From Omnitrophica WOR_2 bacterium RIFCSPHIGHO2_02_FULL_67_20 (lineage in GTDB: Bacteria > Omnitrophota > Gorgyraeia > Aquiviventales > Aquiviventaceae), in NCBI GenBank assembly GCA_001805695.1, contig MHGT01000032.1, forward strand, positions 1-37,488: a stretch of DNA of 37,488 bases. The letters are read 5' to 3'. The position numbers and the translations under genes are program-made. A model generated the notes under the pieces. That model searched no databases and was not told where the DNA came from. It saw only the letters and a program-made list of their open reading frames with translations. Of this stretch, positions 22,669-30,200 are shown piece after piece. How positions within the stretch are numbered: the first letter of the stretch is position 1; each line of letters starts with the position of its first letter.

Positions 22669-22692
22669 CAGGGAAGGGTTGCGTGTTATAAT
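22665..22692 (+). promoter_or_regulatory. Consensus sigma-70 promoter before the MerR-type gene
   Basis: Perfect TTGACA at 22665-22670 and perfect TATAAT at 22687-22692 with 16-base spacing, overlapping the last codons of gspM. It is the best promoter in the window and splits the T2SS cluster into E-M and regulator-A-C-D transcripts. Confidence 0.85.
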
Positions 22693-22693
22693 T

Positions 22694-22721
22694 CAACCAC
22701 TCTCTACCAAGAGAGTAGTTG
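22694..22721. promoter_or_regulatory. Dyad between promoter and start codon, likely operator
   Basis: CAACCACTCTCT (22694-22705) and AGAGAGTAGTTG (22710-22721) are inverted with one mismatch around an ACCA spacer. The dyad begins two bases after the -10 box and ends at the base before ATG. It could be the binding site of the MerR-type protein encoded next, or an RNA hairpin hiding the start region. Confidence 0.6.
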
Positions 22722-23063
22722 ATGCCTCTACTTGCTAATGTCTATTTGCTCAAAGATTTAGCGCGGTTGAGCGGCCATTCCATTCACACCGTGAAGTTTT
22801 ATCTCAGGCGCGGGCTCATTCAAGAAGCGGGCCGAAGCCCGGAGACGCGCTTCCGCTATTTCGACGACGCCACCCTCGCGACCCTCTCCACGATCCGCAC
22901 GTTGCGCAAGCAGCGCAAGAGCCTCTTCGAAATTCAGCACTTCATCAACCATAACGGTTCGGAGTTCGCCCGCCCCGGCACGCCGGGTCGGGCCGGGGGA
23001 GTTCGCAGTTCCGAGCAGTTACCCCCAGCCCCGAGCCCCGAGCCTCCAGCTGCACCCCGATGA
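22722..23063 (+). CDS. MerR-family transcriptional regulator within the T2SS cluster
   Basis: 113 residues from ATG 22722 (a TTG directly before it is also in frame). Residues 5-70 form a MerR winged helix-turn-helix: VYLLKDLARLSGHSIHTVKF, YLRRGLI, then TRFRYFDDATLATLSTIRTL. A short dimer helix follows, and there is no effector domain or cysteine sensor. The last ~35 residues are translated from a GTTCGGA-type heptamer array and probably have no function. It is coupled by ATGA to the GspA-like ATPase. I infer that it controls its own promoter and hence A-C-D expression. Confidence 0.85.
   Translation: MPLLANVYLLKDLARLSGHSIHTVKFYLRRGLIQEAGRSPETRFRYFDDATLATLSTIRTLRKQRKSLFEIQHFINHNGSEFARPGTPGRAGGVRSSEQLPPAPSPEPPAAPR
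22957..23049. repeat. Heptamer array, GTTCGGA / CCCCGAG, in the MerR gene tail
   Basis: GTTCGGA and a partial second unit at 22957-22970, a GC-rich hairpin (GCCCGCCCCGGC with GCCGGGTCGGGC), then heptamers GTTCGCA and GTTCCGA from 23001 followed by CCCCCAG, CCCCGAG, CCCCGAG and CCTCCAG to 23049. The period is exactly seven across the second part. It is translated as the C-terminus of the MerR-type protein. Confidence 0.7.
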
Positions 23064-23896
23064 GTTACTACACGGTGCTCGGCCTGACGAGAGAGCCGTT
23101 CTCGACGAGCCCGGACCCCGCCTTCTTCTTCCGCTCCAGCTCCCACGTGCAGGCGCTGGCGCGCCTCGAGATCGCCATTCGGCTGCGGCGCGGGCTCTCG
23201 CTCATCCTCGGCGACGTGGGGACCGGCAAGACGACGCTGGCCCGCACGGTGCTCTCCGCCTTCCCGCAGGAGGACGGCTTCGCCTTCCACATGGTCCTCG
23301 ACCCCTCCTTTGAGTCGGAGTACCAGTTCCTCTACCAGCTGACGCGGATGTTCGGCATCCAGTCCCAGTGCAAGTCCACCCTTGACTGCCGGGAGGCGAT
23401 CGAGCACCACCTCTTCCAGAGCGGCGTCCTCGAGGGGAAAACGACGGTCCTCATCATCGACGAGGGCCAGAAGCTCTCCTTCGACATGCTGGAAAATCTC
23501 CGGATGCTGCTCAACTACGAGACGAATGAGTTCAAGCTGCTCCAGGTGGTGATCTTCGCGCAGATGGAGCTCCTGGGACGCCTCGCGCGCGTGACGAACT
23601 TCATCGACCGCGTGGCGCTGAAGTACATCATCAACCCGCTCAGCGAGGAGGAGACGGCGGAGATGATCCAGTTCCGCCTCCGCTCCGCCGGCCTGCCCTA
23701 CGGCCGCGGCCTCTTCTCGAGCGAGGCCGTGTCGGTCATCCACCGCTTCACGCAGGGCTATCCCAGGCAGATCGCCCTGCTGTGCCACAACGCGCTGGAA
23801 TCGATGGTGATCCACGACAAGTCGGTCGCGGACGCCGCGCTCGTCGAGGAGCTGATCCGCCATGAGTCCCGATGGCTTCGCGAAGCCGCCGCCTGA
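23060..23896 (+). CDS. gspA: ExeA/GspA-like AAA ATPase
   Basis: 278 residues. Begins SYYTVLGLTREPFSTSPDPAFFF, the usual ExeA start, with Walker A GDVGTGKTT at 51-59, Walker B VLIIDEGQKL, and the sensor-type GYPRQIALLCHNAL. In Aeromonas ExeA works with ExeB to place the secretin through peptidoglycan. Here no membrane or peptidoglycan-binding segment follows the ATPase domain and no gspB is seen. It lies directly before gspC and gspD, consistent with a role in secretin assembly. Confidence 0.85.
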   Translation: MSYYTVLGLTREPFSTSPDPAFFFRSSSHVQALARLEIAIRLRRGLSLILGDVGTGKTTLARTVLSAFPQEDGFAFHMVLDPSFESEYQFLYQLTRMFGIQSQCKSTLDCREAIEHHLFQSGVLEGKTTVLIIDEGQKLSFDMLENLRMLLNYETNEFKLLQVVIFAQMELLGRLARVTNFIDRVALKYIINPLSEEETAEMIQFRLRSAGLPYGRGLFSSEAVSVIHRFTQGYPRQIALLCHNALESMVIHDKSVADAALVEELIRHESRWLREAAA

Positions 23897-24491
23897 AGAA
23901 AAGCTGCTGAAGCTCATCCGGGGCAAACCCGCCCGGTCCGCCACCGAGGCCGCGGCGTTCCCGCGCCCCGGCCAGCTCATGACCGCCTCCAGCCAGGCGG
24001 CGAAGGCCCGGGTCTTCCGCTCACCCGCGCGCGCGCCGGGATGGCCGACGATCGCCATGTGCGTGTTGGGGGCGTTCCTGGTCGTCGAAGTCATCGTGCT
24101 TATCGTCCAGGTGCTCCGCCCGCTGCCACCGGTGCTGCTGCCGGTCGAAGCGGCGGCTTCGCTGCCGGTAGCACTCCCGTCCCCTCACGAGCTGCCGTCG
24201 CTCAGCGCCAGCGTGCCCAGGACCGTCTTCGCGCCGAGCGCCGCGGCACCGGCGACAGGCGCCGCAGCCGCCCCGCTCAGCACATCGACCAAGCTCCTCG
24301 CCGCCCGCCTGACGCTCATGGGGATCGTCGCAGGCGACCCGCCGCAGGCGATCATCGAGGACTCCGAGACGAAGAAGACGTTTTTCGTGACCGCCGGCCA
24401 GATGGTGATCGAGGACGCCGTTGTCGAGCAGGTGCTGGACAGCCGCGTCATCCTCACGGTGGCGGGCGAAAAAATCGAGCTCTCGTTGTAA
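23862..24491 (+). CDS. gspC: GspC-like inner-membrane protein
   Basis: 209 residues from ATG 23862, overlapping the ATPase gene by 35 bases. A cytoplasmic N-terminus (~60 residues), one membrane helix (63-85), a Pro/Ala-rich periplasmic linker (~86-140), then a small beta-rich domain (about 145-209) with LTLMGIVAGDPPQAIIEDSE and FVTAGQMV, matching the homology region of GspC and PilP that contacts the secretin. There is no PDZ domain. It bridges the inner platform and GspD. Confidence 0.85.
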   Translation: MSPDGFAKPPPEEKLLKLIRGKPARSATEAAAFPRPGQLMTASSQAAKARVFRSPARAPGWPTIAMCVLGAFLVVEVIVLIVQVLRPLPPVLLPVEAAASLPVALPSPHELPSLSASVPRTVFAPSAAAPATGAAAAPLSTSTKLLAARLTLMGIVAGDPPQAIIEDSETKKTFFVTAGQMVIEDAVVEQVLDSRVILTVAGEKIELSL

Positions 24492-24493
24492 GC

Positions 24494-26398
24494 ATGCCTC
24501 CAAAGCCGCCGCTCGGTTCAGGGTTCAGGGTTCAGGGTTCAGGGCAGACCGGTTCGCCCCGAACCCCGAACCCCCAACCCCCAACCCTTGCGAGTCTCGG
24601 CCTCGTGCTGCTCTTGCTCGGTGGAGCGGCAGGGCGGCTGATGGCGCAGCCGCCCGCGCCCCCGGTTCAAGAGGGACCGATCCGCGCCGGAGGGCGCATC
24701 TCGCTGGATCTTAAAGGCGTGGACATCCTCGATGTGCTCAAGCTGCTCTCCCAGAAGAGCGGGCTGAACTTCATCGCCGGGCGCAACGTCACGGGCCGCG
24801 TGACGATCTTCGTCGACGACGTGGACGTGTGGGACGCCTTCGAGCTCATCATCGGCGCCAACGATTTCGCGTATGAGCGGCGCGGCGACATCGTGACGGT
24901 GATGATGGCGCGCGACTACGAGCTCCTCTACGGGGAAAAGTTCCAGGTGCGCACCCAGACGCTCATCCAGCCGCTGAAGTACGCGAAGGGCTCGCCCGCC
25001 GCCGCCGTCCTCAACCAGATCAAGTCCTCCATCGGCCGCGTGGTGGTCGATGAGGCGACCGCCACGCTTATCCTCACCGATGTGCCGGCGAAGCTCGTCG
25101 AGATGCAGGGCGTCCTCAAGGAGCTCGACCGGCCGACCAAGACCCGCGTCTACAACCTCAACTACGCCGACGCGGAGAAGCTCAAAGAGAAAGTCCAGGA
25201 GCTGCTCTCGCCCGCCGGCACCTTCACGTTCGACACCCGGACCAACAAAGCGGTGGTCTCGGATCTCGAAGAGGTGCTCACGAAGGTGGACCGGATCGTG
25301 CGGGCGTTCGACGCCCCGGACGGCCAGGTGCTGATCGAAGCCAAGATCGTCAAGGTCGACCTCACCGACCAGATGGACCTCGGCATTGACTGGCAGCAGG
25401 TGTTCGCCGGCATCGACATGCAGACGCGCGGCAACTTCCGCGTGCTGAGCGACATCGTCGGCGGCGCCGCGACCGGCGGGGCGCTCAAGCTGCTGACGGC
25501 GCCGAAGGGAAACACGCAGGTCATCATCGAGGCGCTGAAAAAAATCACGAGCACCGACACGCTCTCCAGCCCCCGCATCATGGTCTCGAACAACCAGGAG
25601 GCGAAAATCCTTGTCGGGACCAAGGAGGCGGTCGTCACCGTGACGACGACCGTGCCGGCGACCGGCTCCACCGTCTCGGCGCCGGAGATCCAGTACGTGG
25701 ATGTCGGCACCAAGCTCTTCGTCACGCCGAGCATCAAGCGGGACGGCCACATCCAGCTCAAGGTCCGCCCCGAGGTGAGCACCTCCAAGGTCGAGACGTT
25801 CCAGACCAACCGCATCCCTATTGTGACTTCGACGGAGGCCGAGACAAACGTGCTCGTGAAGAGCGGGGTCACGCTCATCATCGGCGGCCTCATCGAGCAC
25901 AAGGACGAGCGGACGGAAAACCGCGTGCCCGTGTTGGGTGACATGCCCATCATCGGGGCGGCGTTCCGGGGCTCGACCGACTCGAACCGAAAGACCGAGC
26001 TGGTCGTCTTCCTGACCCCCCAGATCATCATGCCCGACGGCTCCGCCTATGCCGACAGCCCCCAGCCGTCGCCGGTCATCGAAGAACTGGAATCGAACGG
26101 CGGCCGCGCCTCGTCGCTGCCGCCCGCGTACCGTCAGGCGGTCCGCCGGCATCTGCAGGAGCGGTTGACCGACCGGCTGCGGCAGGCGTCGCTGCCGTCC
26201 GGCTCAGTGATCGTATCGTTCACGCTGGGGCGGGAAGGGCGGCTCATCGGCGCTCAGCAGATTATCAGCTCCGGGGGCGATGCCTTCATCCGGGCGGCCG
26301 CGGAGGCGCTCCAGCAGGCCGAGCCGTTCCCGCCGTTCCCGCAGGATTCGCCGGCGCATGAGGTCACGTTCCGGCTCGCCGTCGACTACACCCCGTAA
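24494..26398 (+). CDS. gspD: Secretin with C-terminal TonB-like domain
   Basis: 634 residues from ATG 24494. The first ~30 residues come from an inverted heptamer array, followed by a hydrophobic signal segment (LASLGLVLLLLGGAAG) with cleavage probably after LMAQ. Then an N0/STN-like domain (ISLDLKGVDILDVLKLLSQ), N1/N2-type secretin repeats (VYNLNYADAEKLKEKVQELL and others), and the secretin core with SPRIMVSNNQEAKI, VGTKLFVTPSI, GLIEHKDERTENRVPVLGDMP and LVVFLTPQII. The last ~85 residues resemble a TonB C-terminal domain (SVIVSFTLGREGRLIGAQ, SSGG, AEPFPPFP, VTFRLAVDY). That fusion is unusual. It forms the outer-membrane channel. Confidence 0.92.
   Translation: MPPKPPLGSGFRVQGSGQTGSPRTPNPQPPTLASLGLVLLLLGGAAGRLMAQPPAPPVQEGPIRAGGRISLDLKGVDILDVLKLLSQKSGLNFIAGRNVTGRVTIFVDDVDVWDAFELIIGANDFAYERRGDIVTVMMARDYELLYGEKFQVRTQTLIQPLKYAKGSPAAAVLNQIKSSIGRVVVDEATATLILTDVPAKLVEMQGVLKELDRPTKTRVYNLNYADAEKLKEKVQELLSPAGTFTFDTRTNKAVVSDLEEVLTKVDRIVRAFDAPDGQVLIEAKIVKVDLTDQMDLGIDWQQVFAGIDMQTRGNFRVLSDIVGGAATGGALKLLTAPKGNTQVIIEALKKITSTDTLSSPRIMVSNNQEAKILVGTKEAVVTVTTTVPATGSTVSAPEIQYVDVGTKLFVTPSIKRDGHIQLKVRPEVSTSKVETFQTNRIPIVTSTEAETNVLVKSGVTLIIGGLIEHKDERTENRVPVLGDMPIIGAAFRGSTDSNRKTELVVFLTPQIIMPDGSAYADSPQPSPVIEELESNGGRASSLPPAYRQAVRRHLQERLTDRLRQASLPSGSVIVSFTLGREGRLIGAQQIISSGGDAFIRAAAEALQQAEPFPPFPQDSPAHEVTFRLAVDYTP
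24516..24585. repeat. Inverted heptamer array, GTTCAGG / CCCGAAC, in the gspD 5' end
   Basis: Four perfect GTTCAGG units (24516-24543), a 14-base spacer, then two CCCGAAC and two CCCCAAC units (24558-24585). Both arms are exactly 28 bases, as at 8610-8673. It is translated as a Gly/Pro-rich extension before the gspD signal peptide. Confidence 0.85.
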
Positions 26399-26434
26399 GC
26401 GTTTCGGTGGTGTTCGGCGTTTCTGTGGTGTAAG
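26399..26434. repeat. Imperfect 18-base direct repeat before the enoyl reductase
   Basis: GCGTTTCGGTGGTGTTCG (26399-26416) is followed directly by GCGTTTCTGTGGTGTAAG (26417-26434), 15 of 18 bases identical. It may be a regulator-binding tandem or a decayed array of the kind seen elsewhere in the window. No clear promoter can be read in the remaining gap. Confidence 0.45.
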
Positions 26435-26486
26435 CTGTACGCTTGTCTGAGCGCGCCGCGCAGCATCGAATCGCAGGGAGGAGGAC

Positions 26487-27284
26487 ATGACGACGAACGG
26501 CCTGAACGGGAAGTGGGCGCTCATCCTCGGCGCCTCCAGCGGATTTGGCGCCGCGACGGCCCGGGAGTTGGCCCGGCACGGCATGCACATCATCGGCGTG
26601 CACCTCGACCGGCGCTCGGCGCTGGCCGGCGTCGAGGAACTGGTCAAGGCGCTCCAGGATCAGGGCGTGCACACGCACTTCTTCAACGTCAACGCCGCCG
26701 ACCCGCTCAAGCGCCAGGAAGTGCTGGACCGGGTTCAGCCTGAGCTCGCCGGAGCACCCATCAGCGTCCTGCTCCACTCGCTCGCGTTCGGCACCCTCAA
26801 GCCGTACCTCGCTTCCGACCCCAAGGAACAGCTCACGAAGGATCAAATGGAGATGACGCTCGACGTGATGGCGAACAGCCTCGTCTACTGGGTCCAGGAC
26901 CTGGTGGGGCGCAAGCTGCTGGGCAAGGGCTCGCGCGTCTTCGCGATGACGAGTGCGGGCGGCACCCGGGTCTGGCCGACCTACGGGGCGGTGTCCGCGG
27001 CAAAGGCGGCGCTGGAGTCGCACATCCGGCAGCTGGCGATGGAGCTGGCCCCCTACGGGGCGACGGCGAATGCCGTCCGCGCCGGCGTGACCGACACGCC
27101 CGCCCTGCGCAAGATCCCGGGGAACGAGCAGATGATGGAGTTCTCGAAGGTGCGCAACCCCCACCGCCGGCTCACCGCGCCGGAGGACGTGGCCCAGGCC
27201 ATCGCCGTGCTGGCCAATGCCGGGGCGGACTGGGTGACGGGCAACACCATTGGCGTGGACGGCGGCGAGGATATTGTTGGCTGA
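26487..27284 (+). CDS. fabL: Enoyl-ACP reductase, FabL-like
   Basis: 265-residue short-chain dehydrogenase. Strong GGGAGGAGG at 26476-26484 before ATG 26487. The cofactor motif is LGASSGFG (14-21). The catalytic residues are Tyr166 and Lys173 with six residues between them (YGAVSAAK), the spacing of enoyl-ACP reductases of the FabI/FabL type rather than the YxxxK of ordinary SDRs. SLAFGTLKPYL and the DTPALRKIPG segment also favour FabL. It would reduce trans-2-enoyl-ACP in the last step of each elongation round. It sits apart from fabG-acpP-fabF, directly before smc. A general SDR is the alternative. Confidence 0.78.
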   Translation: MTTNGLNGKWALILGASSGFGAATARELARHGMHIIGVHLDRRSALAGVEELVKALQDQGVHTHFFNVNAADPLKRQEVLDRVQPELAGAPISVLLHSLAFGTLKPYLASDPKEQLTKDQMEMTLDVMANSLVYWVQDLVGRKLLGKGSRVFAMTSAGGTRVWPTYGAVSAAKAALESHIRQLAMELAPYGATANAVRAGVTDTPALRKIPGNEQMMEFSKVRNPHRRLTAPEDVAQAIAVLANAGADWVTGNTIGVDGGEDIVG

Positions 27285-27296
27285 GCAGTTGCGTGG

Positions 27297-30200
27297 ATGC
27301 GCGTTAAAAAGTTAGAAATTTTCGGGTTCAAGTCGTTCGCCCACAAGACGGTCATCCACTTCGAGCCCGGGGTGACCGCCATCGTCGGGCCGAACGGGTC
27401 CGGCAAGTGCGTGCATGGGGACTCCCGCGTGGTGCTGGCGGACGGGCGGGTTGTTCCAATCAAGGAGCTTGTGGAAGAAGCGCTCCGGGATGCCGGCCGC
27501 ATCGAGGATTGGGATGATGGGCAGGCGACGCACGACAATCCTTATGGCCTGCGCGTCTTGTCCCTCAACCCGGCTTCCCTCAAGGTTGAGCCGCGTCCGA
27601 TCACCGCGTTCATCAAGCGCACCGCTCCCGCCATACTCTACCGCATCGTGACCCGGACGGGCCGTGAGCTCGTCGCGACCGGCTACCACCCGCTCTTTAC
27701 ACTGGACGGCGGCGCGCTGAAGAGCCTGCCGGCCGACCAACTGCGGCTCGGGATGCGGATCGCCATTCCCCGCACGCTGCCCGTGTCGGGCGCGAGCGAT
27801 GCGCTGGACCGTGCGGCGATCTTCAGTCGGTTTAGTCGTGGCGATTCCGTCTACGTCCCGCACTCGCCAGCGCTGGAACAGTGGGTGAATCACATCAGCG
27901 AACGAGGTGGCGGGTTGGCCGCCGTCGCGCGACGCGCCGGAATCGAGCGGGGCCATGTGAGCATGGTGCGACAGGGACAAGCTGTCAATGCGGCGACCGT
28001 CAGCCGGCTCCAGACATGGTCGCAGGACGGGGGCGATGCGTCGGTCGGCACGGTCCTGCAAGCGAGCCGGGGCGCCAAGGCCGCCATGACCATCCCTTCG
28101 CGGATGACTCCAGCGCTGGCCAGGTTCCTGGGCTACTGCATTTCCGAAGGACAGAACACCTCGGCGAACCAGGTGTGGTTTGTGAATAGCGACCCAGCGC
28201 TAGTGGAGGATTTTTGCCGTTGCGCCGCCGAGACCTTCGGGGTGCGGCCGCGAGTGCTGTCATATAAGCCCAACGCGAAGGACGTACTGGTGTTCTCCCA
28301 CGCGCTCTGCCTGTACCTCGAGAAGGCTTTTGGATTCGCCGTGGGTCAACTGTCCGCTGAGAAGCAAGCGCCGGACGTCGTGCTGGGCGCGTCGGAGGAA
28401 TGCGTGCGCGCGTTCCTGTCGGCCCTGTTCGAGGGGGATGGGCACGTAGCGATGAAGATGCGCGCCGGCAGGACGATCGCGTACGTCGAGTATGCGACGG
28501 CGAGCCACCGGCTGGCCGATGACGTCTGTCTGCTCCTGCTCCGATTCGGCATTGTGGGTCGGATCGCCACCAAGCGAAAAGCGGCCACCAATACCCGGCA
28601 TCGTGTGGTTCGGACGTATTACAGCGTGATGATCTACGGGGTGGAACAGCTCACACGACTGGCGGAGGTCCTTGAGTTTCGAGGAGAGAAGCGGCGCGCG
28701 TTGGAGTGTCTCCGGTTGCTCAACCAATCGCCCAACCCGAACGACGATGTGGTGCCGGGCGTGACCCCGTTGGTGAACGCCCTGGTGCGTCAGGCCGGAC
28801 TCTCGGTCAAGCGGCTCCGGAAGGAGCATCCGACCTTAGCCGCCTACTACGAAGGACGGTGTGAAGCGACTCGCCCGGGTATTAGACGAGTACTGGACGC
28901 CGTTCAGCGGTTGGGTCGCGGCGGCCCCGAGGTCAGCACACTCTGCGAGCGGCTCCGGCTTCTAGCGGAGTCTGACGTGTATTGGGACGCCATTGCCAGC
29001 ATCGAACCGGTTCGCGGAACAGAGTGGGTGTATGACCTGACGGTGGACGGCTACCACAACTTCATTGCCAACGGCATGGTGGTGCATAACAGCAACATCG
29101 TCGACTCGATCCGCTGGGTGCTCGGCGAGCACAACCCGCGCGACGTCCGCGCCCCCCGCCTCGAAGACGTCATCTTCAACGGCACCGACAAGAAGGCCCC
29201 GCTCTCCATGGCGGAGGTGCACCTCACCATCGCCAACGAGCAGGGGCTCCTGCCGATCGCCTTCACCGAAGTGACGATCACCCGCCGCGTCTACCGCTCC
29301 GGCGAGAGCGAGTGCTTCATCAACCAGAGCCCCTGCCGGCTGAAGGACATCCAGGAGCTCTTCCTCGGCACGGGCCTCGGCGGCGGCACGTACGCCATCA
29401 TCGAGCAGGGCCACATCGACCTGATCCTCTCCTCGAAGCCGGAGGAGCGCCGCATCGTCTTCGAAGAGGCCAGCGGTGTGGCCAAGTATCTCGCGAAAAA
29501 GCGTGAGACGATGCGCCGGCTCGACGAGGTCGAAGAGCACCTCGTGCGGATCGCCGACATCATCGCAGAGGTCCGCCGGCAGGTCGCCGCACTGGAGCGC
29601 GCGGCGAACAAGGCCCGCCAGTACAAAACGCAGTGGGAGCAGCTGAAACAGCTGGAGCTGCGGCTCGTCGTGGATGAGCTGGGCTCTGGCCAGACGCGCG
29701 ACCAGGAGCTCGAAACACGGGTGCGCGCGCTCCAGGCCAAGCGGGACGAGCTCGAAGCACAGAAGCAAACGCACGTCACGTCGCTCGAAGCGGCCAACGC
29801 CGCGGTCTCGGCCATCGCCGGCAGGCTCCAGGAGCTGCGCACGCAGGCGGTGACCTCCGCCAGCGAAGTCCAGCAGCACGACGGCCAGCTCGCCCTCAAG
29901 ACGCGCTGGATCGAAGAGCTCGCGCAGCAGGTCCAGCAGGCCGAGGCCGAGGCGGTCCAGCTGCGCGAGCGCACGACCCAGCTCGACGAGCAGCTCGCCC
30001 GTGTGGGCGGCGCCGAGGCCGAGGTGGCGGCACAGCTCTCCGCCGTCGAGGAACAGGCCCATCAGGGCGGCGGCGAGCTGGCCGCGCTCGAGGTCGTGCT
30101 GCAGTCGGCGCTCGAAACGCTCGAAACGGCCAAGGCCCAGCTCTTCGACGCGGCCTCCGAGGCCTCGCACCAGCGCAACCGGCTCGCCGGAGCGGCCTCG

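Noticed and set aside
24516..24585. GTTCAGGG-like repeats as telomeric or origin repeats
   Set aside because: They occur as paired inverted arms at several internal gene junctions; no replication gene or chromosome end is nearby.
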